From an uncultured Granulosicoccaceae bacterium (GTDB taxonomy: Bacteria > Pseudomonadota > Gammaproteobacteria > Granulosicoccales > Granulosicoccaceae), in the NCBI GenBank assembly GCA_938035525.1, contig CALHOI010000077.1:35598-99597 (forward strand): 64,000 nucleotides of DNA, written 5' to 3'. A program made the position numbers and the translations under genes. The notes beneath the pieces were generated by a model that saw nothing but the letters and a program-made list of their open reading frames with translations, ran no database searches and had not been told where the DNA came from. Positions 28,515-35,957 of this stretch are shown here, piece after piece (position 1 is the stretch's first letter; each line of letters begins with the position of its first letter).

Positions 28515-29489
28515 CTATTTCAATTCTACCGAGTGAACAAAGCTGGATGAAATGCTGCCTTTAATGGCCGTGCCTTGCAAAATTTCCTCTTGCGCTATGT
28601 CTGTAGTTGCTTCAAAACTGTGTAGTGTTAGCGTGTCTGGCTCAATAATCATCTTTACATCATATGTTTTCTCATCGTCCATGCTAAACCTTATGTCAAC
28701 ACAGGGAGTGTTAGTTTTCCATTGGCATTTTGCGTTACTGTTATAACTGAGCATGCCTTCAATCTTGACGCCGTCTTTATCATTAAGTGTGCGTTTAGAA
28801 GTATAAGCGGGAGTGATCATTGTCTTTAGAGGCTCACCCAACTGTAGCGATAGTTGGTCTATGTCTCTTACTAACGCCAGATCTTGCTCGATTTGTTCTT
28901 CAAGTAGTGCTTGGTTTAATCCTGCTTCTGTGATGCTGTCGAACATACCCCAATAGGAATTTTTGGGTATATCAACAGATTTAGGCAGGCCAATTAAATC
29001 GCTGAACCGAGCCCGTTGATCTGCAACGTATTGCTCATAGTCATGTAGAGCTATAAATTCTCCACTGGGGCTCATGATGAAATCTGGTCGCGCTACTAAC
29101 AGTAATGCGCTAATTTTGCCTATTGCGAGCTGCATGCGTGATGGTGCAATGTCACTAATGCCTGGGTTCGCTGTTGTTACTTCAACGTCTGAGAACGAAA
29201 CCAATAAACCTTTTTCATGCTTGCTAATTTTTCGCGTGTACATACCCGCATAGGTCGTGTTTTTTTCCATGTCTCGTTTTTGACCATTTTCGTTTCCGAA
29301 CTGCGCTTGAATACCAAGTTGGAATGAAACGGAATGCTTCGTCGGCTGCCCCTCTCTCCAGTCCATATTCAGCTTAATTTCGTTTGCCGCAGGTGCCGAT
29401 GGTGTTGCGCAAGCCATCAATACGGGCAGCACAAGAGCCAGTGTTAGTGAAGTTCGTTGTATAGCATTTTTCACCGCATCCTTTATCAT
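28515..29489 (-). CDS. Putative lipoprotein of unknown function (second gene of a pair)
   Basis: The 324-residue protein has a signal ending in lipobox LMAC (cysteine about residue 27). The mature part is predicted mostly beta. It contains a long charged stretch, NENGQKRDMEKNTTYAGMYT, followed by KISKHEKGLLVSFSDVEV, and a disulphide-capable pair CQWKTNTPC late in the chain. No family recognised. Its ATG overlaps the stop of the preceding lipoprotein gene (ATGA), so the two are made together. The DNA is visibly richer in A+T than the flanking housekeeping genes, which suggests later acquisition. Confidence 0.75.
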   Translation of the reverse strand: MIKDAVKNAIQRTSLTLALVLPVLMACATPSAPAANEIKLNMDWREGQPTKHSVSFQLGIQAQFGNENGQKRDMEKNTTYAGMYTRKISKHEKGLLVSFSDVEVTTANPGISDIAPSRMQLAIGKISALLLVARPDFIMSPSGEFIALHDYEQYVADQRARFSDLIGLPKSVDIPKNSYWGMFDSITEAGLNQALLEEQIEQDLALVRDIDQLSLQLGEPLKTMITPAYTSKRTLNDKDGVKIEGMLSYNSNAKCQWKTNTPCVDIRFSMDDEKTYDVKMIIEPDTLTLHSFEATTDIAQEEILQGTAIKGSISSSFVHSVELK

Positions 29490-30106
29490 CGCTCTAGCTC
29501 ATCCATTTCTCGCAACCAGCTCTCTTCAAAAGTGGCGCGCTTTAACAAGGGAATTGCCTTCTCACTATACTTCTGGTGCCGACGACTGTTTAAAGGTGAA
29601 GACTCAAGCTCTTTGATCATGTTCTCGATTATGCGTTCGAAAAGTACCATGCGCTCAATTCCGAACTCATATGCAGTTAGCGTTGCTAAAAATCTGGCTC
29701 TGTATTGCATTAGATCGCTTAGGTTATCCAGGTTTACTTGCACTTCATGCGAATGTTCAGTGGTATCAGCTAAGTCCTCGACATAGTTCACTAGCTGCAT
29801 GCGCTTATCACTAGTGTAAAACTCTTTTAGTTCATCACAATACTCATCGGGCTCTCCAATATCTGGAGTACAAAATGATTCTGCTTGCAGCATTGAATCC
29901 AACAAGGGTTGGTATTGTTCGTAAATTTTCTCTAAGCTTGGATTTTTACCCACCTTAGAGTCGTAGTAGGTTAACCCATCTGATTTTTGCGGTGCAGTAC
30001 AAGCAACACAGACACTGACAACTGAAGCAACCATCAGCCTCTTAATAGTTGGGTATATAAAATACGTTGAATGCCCACGCGTAAGCCTTTGATTTTTTCT
30101 TTTCAT
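29486..30106 (-). CDS. Putative lipoprotein of unknown function (first gene of a pair)
   Basis: I start at ATG 30106 (MKRKNQRLTRGH, 206 residues) because AAGGA lies 9-10 nt upstream; the earlier ATG at 30133 has none. A long basic leader precedes a lipobox-like VACTAP with cysteine near residue 36. The rest is strongly helical and charged (KIYEQYQPLLDSMLQAE, EYCDELKEFYTSDKRMQLVN), with ERMVLFERIIENMIKELE near the end. No family recognised. It overlaps the next lipoprotein gene by 4 nt; the two products may act together in one membrane. Confidence 0.7.
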   Translation of the reverse strand: MKRKNQRLTRGHSTYFIYPTIKRLMVASVVSVCVACTAPQKSDGLTYYDSKVGKNPSLEKIYEQYQPLLDSMLQAESFCTPDIGEPDEYCDELKEFYTSDKRMQLVNYVEDLADTTEHSHEVQVNLDNLSDLMQYRARFLATLTAYEFGIERMVLFERIIENMIKELESSPLNSRRHQKYSEKAIPLLKRATFEESWLREMDELER

Positions 30107-30371
30107 TAAACGTTTCCTTAAAACGCGAAGCATGATTCAGCGTATTAGCCACCAACCTACCGTCGGCTGCGTCCCCAAAAGATACACACACAGTGTGTGA
30201 AAGGGAAATTACTGATACCTGGCCATTTAGACACTTGAGACATAACACGCTTTCGATAATCAATGGCAAACGATTTTGGGGTGACCTGATAACCAGGTAA
30301 CTTCTGAAACGAAATTGCGTGAATGTTGTAAGCAGACTCAATAGTGGGTGGGCTGATTGAATAATTCAACA
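30107..30371. other. Non-coding stretch upstream of the lipoprotein pair
   Basis: No credible gene. The frames here have no ribosome site or family likeness. A perfect palindrome-like CACACAC/GTGTGTG (30183-30198 region) is the only structure I see. The promoter of the lipoprotein pair is probably inside. Confidence 0.4.
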
Positions 30372-30761
30372 CTAGCTGGTGTCTTTGGCCTGTTCAATCA
30401 TAAGTAAATTACCGCAGCCATCTTCAAATACATTCACTATGCCCCAGTCTGGTCTATCCAGTTCGGGGCGTAGTTTAATACCAGCCGATTTTAATTTTTC
30501 CAACTCGGCACTGACACTTATAGCGCTTAACCCCATGATGGGTAAATTGGCATTGAACGCAGCTTGTTGATACTGCCCGGCAAAGTTATCACGGCAAGGT
30601 TCCAGCAAGATGGCAGTCGCTGCAGGATCTTCCTTTGCAGCCACTATGGCCAAACTGGCCTCCGGATTAAATTCTCTGGATACAAATCCCAATTGGGTTG
30701 TGTATATTTCGTGGGCCTTAACCGGATCAGACACGGGTATGCTAACCAATGAAATCTTCAC
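30372..30761 (-). CDS. VOC (glyoxalase/bleomycin-resistance fold) family protein
   Basis: I start at GTG 30761, which has GGGAG 7 nt upstream and opens directly on VKISLVSIPVSDPVKAHEIY, the first strand of a VOC module; the ATG at 30878 lies in the neighbouring gene. The 129 residues form one two-repeat VOC domain, ending FEDGCGNLLMIEQ. The metal-ligand histidine common in active members is not obvious in the first repeat; the Glu in LMIEQ is in the place of the last ligand. The substrate is unknown. Confidence 0.85.
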   Translation of the reverse strand: MKISLVSIPVSDPVKAHEIYTTQLGFVSREFNPEASLAIVAAKEDPAATAILLEPCRDNFAGQYQQAAFNANLPIMGLSAISVSAELEKLKSAGIKLRPELDRPDWGIVNVFEDGCGNLLMIEQAKDTS

Positions 30762-30828
30762 AGTAATCTCCCATTGTTGGGTTTGACTAAGCCTTAGTGT
30801 ATTTGTGGCAAGTGCACCAGTAACACCC

Positions 30829-31374
30829 CTATCGGACCAGCTTATACTGTTTGTAAATTCGATCCACAGGTGTTCCATCTTTTAACGGCACTGACTTCTC
30901 ACAATGATAATCAACAAACCCCATTTTATTGTAATAAGTCAGCCCAGGTTTGTTATCTGCACGAATGGTGGCGTTGATCATATGATACTGACTGGCTTGA
31001 ACATGATTGCTTAAAACATGATTGCTTAAAACTTGCTTACTTAAATCTTGTTTGCTTAAAAGAAGCTTACTGGCCGCAAACAGTGCAGCCCCTACCCCAC
31101 TGACTTTAGGCTCAGCGCGCGCAAACGTTGCGATATCAACCCAGCCTACTGGCAACTTGTTATTAATACCCAAAGACTGAAACCCAAGGATGGTGCCGTT
31201 ATCATCTTCGCACACAATGCAACTCACCGAGGATTCGCCGGTCAGAAAGTGCTCCGCAAAATGAGCCTCGCTTAGTTGATCTTCATAGGCCGTTGTTCCA
31301 CCAATTTGTATTATGCCGTTCAATATGCGACAGGCACTGGGCACGTCTGCGGCAACAGCCATTCTTTGATTCAT
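30829..31374 (-). CDS. GNAT family N-acetyltransferase with internal 15-bp repeats
   Basis: A 181-residue phosphinothricin-acetyltransferase-like GNAT enzyme. ATG 31374 is used (GGGA upstream); the frame continues only to a TTG. MAVAADVPSACRILN is the N-terminal strand, DNGTILGFQSL the central strand, VSGVGAALFAASKLLL motif A for acetyl-CoA binding, and NATIRADNKPGLTYYNKMGF motif B. Between A and B lies LSKQDLSKQVLSNHVLSNH, encoded by four 15-bp tandem units, where relatives have a short loop. Substrate unknown. Confidence 0.88.
   Translation of the reverse strand: MNQRMAVAADVPSACRILNGIIQIGGTTAYEDQLSEAHFAEHFLTGESSVSCIVCEDDNGTILGFQSLGINNKLPVGWVDIATFARAEPKVSGVGAALFAASKLLLSKQDLSKQVLSNHVLSNHVQASQYHMINATIRADNKPGLTYYNKMGFVDYHCEKSVPLKDGTPVDRIYKQYKLVR
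31001..31060 (+). repeat. Four 15-bp tandem repeats inside the GNAT gene
   Basis: Units at 31001-31015 and 31016-31030 are identical (acatgattgcttaaa). Units 31031-31045 (acttgcttacttaaa) and 31046-31060 (tcttgtttgcttaaa) are diverged copies. Each unit is 5 codons, so copy changes keep the frame. Confidence 0.95.
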
Positions 31375-31417
31375 ATAATTTCCCAAGCAAGCAAATTAAG
31401 AATCATTAGCAACAAGA

Positions 31418-32200
31418 TCAATCACATTGCAACGCCCTTTCAATACTCTCAGCGCCTTCGAACGCTCCAATATCAACCGTGACAAGCTCATCATTTTCAA
31501 GCGTTGATGCAAGCACGCGGCGCCATCCAGCGTCTGCGGTGATCATCATGGTTTTACCGTTGCAGGTTTTGATACCACCAGAAATAAAATCTTCTCCAAT
31601 ACGGTGATTGCTGTAACCGCTGCGATTGACAATCTCTTGTAACTCGCCGTCGCGATAGCTCCAGACTCTGAGGATTTTCGCCAGATGAGGCCTGTCGATA
31701 TATGCAATGTCCATAAACCCGTCGTTGTTAAAGTCTGCAATGCCGATCGGTGCCAGCCACCTGTTCGCCGTACCAATAAAAGGCGTTTCAGCGAATAGTG
31801 CTAAACCATTCTCACCTAATTGATAAACGGCAATTTGCGCGCCGTAGCTCTGATGGCTACGAATGGTGATGACTTCATCACCTGGCTGCTGATCAATATC
31901 CGCTAGCCTGGCTTGAATATCCTCAAACACATGCGGTCGCCCAAGCTCCACCGAATAGGTACAACCTGCATGTGATGTGACCCTGAGAATCGACGGCTCA
32001 ATGGCATCGCCAAGAACGCCATGACGGTAACGCCCAGTACCACCATCGTACCAGGCAGTTGCAATGCCAGTATCAGAGTGACTTTGCGCGGCAGATTCAG
32101 GAAAGTCTGAATCGTCTGAGTTCAACAATTTGCAGGCTGATACATAAGAGGAGAAAAGACAGAGCGATAGTAGCGCGTTGGCAAGGAGTAATTTTTTCAT
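31418..32200 (-). CDS. Secreted VCBS/FG-GAP-like repeat protein
   Basis: The 260-residue product has a signal peptide (MKKLLLANALLSLCLF, cut near VSA). GIATAWYDGGTGRYRHGVLGDAIEPSIL and IGIADFNNDGFMDIAYIDRPHLAK show one clear FG-GAP type calcium loop within a beta-propeller-like chain. Four cysteines could form disulphides. This layout is known as a VCBS repeat-containing family in marine proteobacteria; function unknown. Gene order gives no partner. Confidence 0.8.
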   Translation of the reverse strand: MKKLLLANALLSLCLFSSYVSACKLLNSDDSDFPESAAQSHSDTGIATAWYDGGTGRYRHGVLGDAIEPSILRVTSHAGCTYSVELGRPHVFEDIQARLADIDQQPGDEVITIRSHQSYGAQIAVYQLGENGLALFAETPFIGTANRWLAPIGIADFNNDGFMDIAYIDRPHLAKILRVWSYRDGELQEIVNRSGYSNHRIGEDFISGGIKTCNGKTMMITADAGWRRVLASTLENDELVTVDIGAFEGAESIERALQCD

Positions 32201-32358
32201 AATAGTGCATACCTAGAATGATGGATAATTAGGCACAAGGTTCTCGACTTGGAAAGCAGATACACTAAGACACTCTAGCAACTACGCTGTATATATGCCA
32301 ATGGTGAGGCTCGCCGGTTACCGCCAGCCCATCACTCTCATGCTCTCAAGGATTTCAA

Positions 32359-32853
32359 TTATGCAGCAGACTGACGGTACACGAGGCATGGATGTTCAGG
32401 CTTTGGCTGAATAGCCGCTTCATCCAACTTTGCACCCAATCGCTCAGCCACAAAAATGGAGGCGATATTTTCATGATCAATATAATGAACGATGTTCGTC
32501 CAGCCTAGTGTATCTCTGGCGTAGCTAACCGCAGCACCAGCCGCCTCAGTTGCGTACCCTTGTTTTTCGTACCCGTCGAACAATATCCAGCCAACTTCGT
32601 GCTCGGGTCTGCCAGGTGGAAAATACGGTCCGCTCATCCCAACCACCGCATTATCTTGTTTACGCACAACTGAAAACAGCCCGTAGCCGCGGTGCGCCCA
32701 ATGCCCAAGCATCGCATAGGCTCGCAACACCGCATCGGTGAAAGGGACATTCCCACCGGCCATGGCAGAACGTTCCGATACATAAAACTCAATCAGATTT
32801 TCCACGATGGTTTCATCTGGTTTCAACAGCACCAAACGTTCTGTTTCGATCAT
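32359..32853 (-). CDS. GNAT family N-acetyltransferase (RimJ/RimL-like)
   Basis: The 164-residue protein starts with IETERLVLLKPDE, typical of RimJ/RimL-type acetyltransferases. It continues with GLFSVVRKQDNAVVGMSG, EVGWILFDGYEKQGYATEAAGAAVSYA (acetyl-CoA loop) and HYIDHENIASIFVAERLGAKL. Such enzymes acetylate the alpha-amino group of proteins or small amines; the target is unknown. No operon partner. Confidence 0.9.
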   Translation of the reverse strand: MIETERLVLLKPDETIVENLIEFYVSERSAMAGGNVPFTDAVLRAYAMLGHWAHRGYGLFSVVRKQDNAVVGMSGPYFPPGRPEHEVGWILFDGYEKQGYATEAAGAAVSYARDTLGWTNIVHYIDHENIASIFVAERLGAKLDEAAIQPKPEHPCLVYRQSAA

Positions 32854-33157
32854 AGAAGCCTACCCTTGCGCTTACGCTGTTTGCAGACAGAACCCATAAC
32901 AGGTTTAACACATCTGGCGTTAATGTAACGACTGCGAGTCAAACCCGCTGTCGTTCATCTTGCATTGATAACTCTCCGGCACGGCAAGCCAGTTCGATGC
33001 CAGCTCATCCAATGGCTACGATGCCAAGGCTCTGCCGATGGTTGACGCACGCACATGCGCCATAAATAAGTTTGATTTAACCATCCGGCAAATGTTCGAA
33101 AAATTATTGTCAGACCAGGCTGGCATGACATCTTTGAATACACCGGGTTGGGCATCT
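32854..33157. other. Gap with an unexplained open frame (possible gene remnant)
   Basis: The 304-base gap holds one stretch worth noting: on the plus strand, 32972-33172 is open for 67 codons between TAA and TGA. It reads like a real protein (FDASSSNGYDAKALPMVDAR then INKFDLTIRQMFEKLL) but has no early start codon or ribosome site; the first ATG is at 33038. It could be the C-terminal relic of a decayed gene. I do not recognise the family. Confidence 0.25.
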
Positions 33158-33394
33158 TTAACTATCCTCCGATGAAGCATGTTGTTGATGCATCCTGTTG
33201 CTCATATCGTTGATCATGCGCCTGGTTGTGGTTTGACACACACCGGGCACAATCGCGTGTATCAACGCCGTAGTAGCGGCAACAAAAAGTCGAGCCGACA
33301 TTGATGCCGAAAAACGGCAATGCTGCCAGTAGGACTGCCCCACCGACGAGGGGTGATCAGAGCATGCCCGCACAACTTCGATCAATCTGTTCAT
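33158..33394 (-). CDS. Small DUF6356-like protein
   Basis: A 78-residue protein starting MNRLIEVVRACSDHPSSVGQSYWQH. The HP-x-SVG-x-SY-x-H start, a hydrophobic middle (ARLFVAATTALIHAIVPGV) and the TTTRRMINDM end match what I know of the small DUF6356 proteins, mostly seen in alphaproteobacteria. One hydrophobic segment suggests membrane association. AAGGA lies 9-10 nt before the chosen ATG at 33394. It diverges from the Lrp-type regulator gene and may be controlled by it. Function unknown. Confidence 0.65.
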   Translation of the reverse strand: MNRLIEVVRACSDHPSSVGQSYWQHCRFSASMSARLFVAATTALIHAIVPGVCQTTTRRMINDMSNRMHQQHASSEDS

Positions 33395-33452
33395 TTGAAC
33401 TGTTTCCTTCAACAATCTGAAAACCTTATGTTAGGCCACAGACCGTCAAAAT

Positions 33453-33494
33453 TTATCCCATTTTTCACCACAAAAAACAACATTACTGGGATAA
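33453..33494. promoter_or_regulatory. Inverted repeat in the DUF6356/Lrp divergent gap
   Basis: TTATCCCA (33453-33460) and TGGGATAA (33487-33494) are perfect 8-bp inverted arms, centres 34 bp apart (about three helical turns), just before the regulator's ATG at 33502. Lrp/AsnC proteins wrap DNA as multimers, so this could be an autoregulatory site. Confidence 0.45.
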
Positions 33495-33501
33495 TATCCA
33501 C

Positions 33502-33975
33502 ATGGATACCTCAATTGATGCAAAAAATTTAAAGATTCTGGACGTACTGCAAAAGGATGCGTCCATCAGTATTGACGAACTTGCCGAAAAAGTTGATCTA
33601 TCACGTAACGCCTGCTGGCGGCGCGTAAAGTCACTTGAAGAAAATGGCGTAATAAGCCAGCGTGTGGCGATCTTAAACCCAGAACCACTGGGCTTGAGTT
33701 TGATGGTTTACGCGCTCATCAGGCACAGCGAACACGATCTTAAATGGGTCGAGAAGTTAAGAGCCGTGGTTGAAGACACACCCGAGATTATCGGCGCTCA
33801 CCGAATGAGCGGTGACTTGGACTACATACTGAGAATACGCGTCAAGAGCGTGGAAGATTATGATCGATTATATAAAAAGCTGATTCAGCAAATAAACTTA
33901 TCGGATATTTCTGCAAGCTTTGTTATGGAAAGCATCAAAGACACCACAGCGTTGCCACTGGAGGCGCTTACTTAA
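33502..33975 (+). CDS. Lrp/AsnC family transcriptional regulator
   Basis: The 157-residue protein has the Lrp layout: an N-terminal helix-turn-helix (LDVLQKDASISIDELAEKV then LSRNACWRRVKSLEENGVI) and a RAM ligand-binding domain (VEDTPEIIGAHRMSGDLDYILRI, VKSVEDYDRLYKKL). The GAHRMSGDLDY loop is where amino-acid effectors bind in relatives; the effector here is unknown. Its last 8 bases overlap the end of the convergent sspB gene. Confidence 0.95.
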   Translation: MDTSIDAKNLKILDVLQKDASISIDELAEKVDLSRNACWRRVKSLEENGVISQRVAILNPEPLGLSLMVYALIRHSEHDLKWVEKLRAVVEDTPEIIGAHRMSGDLDYILRIRVKSVEDYDRLYKKLIQQINLSDISASFVMESIKDTTALPLEALT

Positions 33976-34369
33976 CGATCTTCAAGTTAGGCCGCTTCAC
34001 CTGACTAGGCGCTGCAGGCTTGTCGGTGCTTTTACCCGGATCGGGGTCTGGAGGTGTTTCGTCGTGCTCACCAAACATCATGCCTTGGCCGTTTTCACGC
34101 GCATAAATAGCCAGTACGCTGGATACTGGTACGTGCACATCCATAGCCGTTCCGCTAAAGCGAGCATTAAAGTTAATGGCATCATTGCCAAGCACCAAAG
34201 AGTGCGTGGCTTCGGGGCTGACGTTTAAAATGATGCGACCGTTTTCGACGAACGCGCGCGGCACCTCGACCGACTCGTTTGCAGTATCAACGAGCATGTG
34301 CGGCGTTAGATTGTTATCAACAATCCATTCATACAACGCTCGTATCAAATAGGGTCTGTTGGATATCAT
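33968..34369 (-). CDS. sspB: ClpXP adaptor SspB
   Basis: SspB delivers ssrA-tagged proteins to ClpXP. The 133-residue product has RPYLIRALYEWIVDNNLTPHMLVD at the start, the peptide-binding core (ILNVSPEATHSLVLGNDAINFNARF) and a flexible acidic/proline linker. It ends in RPNLKIVK, the XB peptide that docks on ClpX. It shares one base with the sspA stop (TAATG), the standard sspAB pair. Confidence 0.96.
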   Translation of the reverse strand: MISNRPYLIRALYEWIVDNNLTPHMLVDTANESVEVPRAFVENGRIILNVSPEATHSLVLGNDAINFNARFSGTAMDVHVPVSSVLAIYARENGQGMMFGEHDETPPDPDPGKSTDKPAAPSQVKRPNLKIVK

Positions 34370-34989
34370 TAACCTAACTCTCGTTCACGGTCAGTCAAAC
34401 TGGCTTGAAAGCCGGAACGTGCAAACACACGCTTTGAATATTCATTAATCGACGCTGCCGCTTTAGGCAACTCTATGCCGTAGTGATTGAGTCGCCACAA
34501 CAACGGTGCAAGCGTAGCATCGAGCATGGAGAACTCTTCACTTAAAAAAAACGGCATAGCAGCAAACACATCGGCCGACGCCGTTAGCGATTCGGCTAAT
34601 TGGTGTCGGGCTGTCTGCGCAGTGTCGCCGCCTTCCTCCAGGAAGGGTACTAAAGCATACCAGTCGGACTCGATACGAAACAAGGCCAATCGGGTTCGTG
34701 CCCGCGACACTGGGTCGATAGGCATGAAGGGCGGATGCGGATACCGCTCGTCGAGGTACTCGACTACAACACGGGCGTCGTACAGCACCAGATCGCGATC
34801 GACCAGTGTGGGTAGCGTGTTATTGGGATTAAGCTGAACCAGGTCTTCGGGTTTGTTGTCCGGGTCGCATGATTCAACTTCAGCCTGAATTCCTTTCTCG
34901 GCCAGCATCAAACGCACCCGGTGGCTGTGGATGCATTCCGGGTCAGAAAACATCGTCATTACCGCTCGCCGATTGCCTAGTACTGTCAA
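34369..34989 (-). CDS. sspA: Stringent starvation protein A (GST-fold RNAP-associated)
   Basis: SspA is a glutathione-transferase-fold protein that binds RNA polymerase and helps stress survival. The 206 residues start at TTG 34989, preceded by AAGGGG at 6 nt; the product then lines up with E. coli SspA from its second residue (NRRAVMTMFSDPECIHSHRVR). LNPNNTLPTLVDRDLVLYDARVVVEYLDERYPHPP and PFMPIDP are family hallmarks. It follows petC, as in Pseudomonas. Confidence 0.95.
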   Translation of the reverse strand: MTVLGNRRAVMTMFSDPECIHSHRVRLMLAEKGIQAEVESCDPDNKPEDLVQLNPNNTLPTLVDRDLVLYDARVVVEYLDERYPHPPFMPIDPVSRARTRLALFRIESDWYALVPFLEEGGDTAQTARHQLAESLTASADVFAAMPFFLSEEFSMLDATLAPLLWRLNHYGIELPKAAASINEYSKRVFARSGFQASLTDRERELG

Positions 34990-35085
34990 TGGAAGCCCCT
35001 TTTTTTCAAAACAGTCTCACAACTGTCTCACAACCGTTTCGCCACTGTATTGCAATACTGAATTGCGACAGCGTATGTTGTTATC

Positions 35086-35119
35086 CAGCAGTGCGGCGCA
35101 AGTGTACGCCGCACTGCTG
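35086..35119 (-). terminator. 13-bp hairpin after petC
   Basis: CAGCAGTGCGGCG (35086-35098) and CGCCGCACTGCTG (35107-35119) pair perfectly over 13 bp with an 8-nt loop. It lies 14 nt beyond the petC stop, before sspA. No T run follows on the minus strand, so it may stabilise the pet message or terminate only in part. Confidence 0.6.
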
Positions 35120-35132
35120 ATAGTAGCACTGC

Positions 35133-35957
35133 TTAGATGACGTCCTTCCAGTATTCCTTTTTAAGGAAGTAGGAAATAACGGTCAACACAAGCAGGAACA
35201 ACATAACAAACATACCAATGCGGTGCCGGGTATGCTTAATGGGGTCGGCCATATAAGACATGAAGGCCGTGATGTCGGTGATCAACGCATCGTACTGTTG
35301 ATCGGACATCGTGCCCTCGGTTACTGTCTCAAAGCCAACAAAATGCTTTGCGTCACCCTCGCCTTCATATATAGGCTTTTTCCAACCCTGCTGTTCCCAC
35401 AAAACGTGAGGCATGGCGGCCCCTGGGTAAACCAGGTTGTTGACACCAACACCGCCTCTTTCTTCGTCGAGATAGAACGTTTTCAGGTAGGTGTATATCC
35501 AATCTTCACCACGTGAACGCGCTGTTAACGCCAGGTTAGGTGGCACCACGCCAAAAGAATTACGCCCGTAGTCTTCAGTCATGTTATTGACCATCAATGA
35601 GCCCACCTTGGTGGGTTCACCCGCCTTGTCAGTGGTAAAGATCAAGTTGTTTGCAACGTCTTCTTCGCTTAAGCCGAGATCCTGTGCCAAGCGGCTGTAA
35701 CGCTGGTAGTCGGCCGTGTGGCAACCCATGCAATAGTTTACGTAGGCTTTGGCCCCACGCTGCAAGGACTTTTGATTACTGGTATCGATTTGCGGTGTTT
35801 CCAGCGCAAAGCCCGAACCAGCCGCAAAAGCCGGCGTGGACACAGACAGAAACACCGGTGCTGAAACTGCCGCTGCCAAAAGCAGTGCAGTCATCGAAGT
35901 CGAAAAAATGGCTGCCTTTACCTTTTTAGCAAAGGCACTGGTTAGCGTGACTCTCAT
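35133..35957 (-). CDS. petC: Cytochrome c1 of the bc1 complex
   Basis: This subunit passes electrons from the Rieske protein to soluble cytochrome c. The 274-residue protein has a signal peptide cut near AFA (residue 45) and the haem-binding CMGCH at 76-80. PNLALTARSRGEDWIY and NLVYPGAAMPHVLWEQQG (with the axial Met) follow, and a C-terminal anchor helix at about 245-265. The ATG overlaps the petB stop by 4 nt. Confidence 0.96.
   Translation of the reverse strand: MRVTLTSAFAKKVKAAIFSTSMTALLLAAAVSAPVFLSVSTPAFAAGSGFALETPQIDTSNQKSLQRGAKAYVNYCMGCHTADYQRYSRLAQDLGLSEEDVANNLIFTTDKAGEPTKVGSLMVNNMTEDYGRNSFGVVPPNLALTARSRGEDWIYTYLKTFYLDEERGGVGVNNLVYPGAAMPHVLWEQQGWKKPIYEGEGDAKHFVGFETVTEGTMSDQQYDALITDITAFMSYMADPIKHTRHRIGMFVMLFLLVLTVISYFLKKEYWKDVI

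Noticed and set aside
30157..30372. Frames in the gap upstream of the lipoprotein pair, considered as an insertion-sequence relic
   Set aside because: No terminal repeats, target duplication or transposase motif could be seen.
28395..33501. Accessory region considered as a defence or toxin-antitoxin island
   Set aside because: The genes are lipoproteins, VOC, GNAT, VCBS and DUF6356 proteins; no nuclease, methylase, helicase or toxin pair is present.
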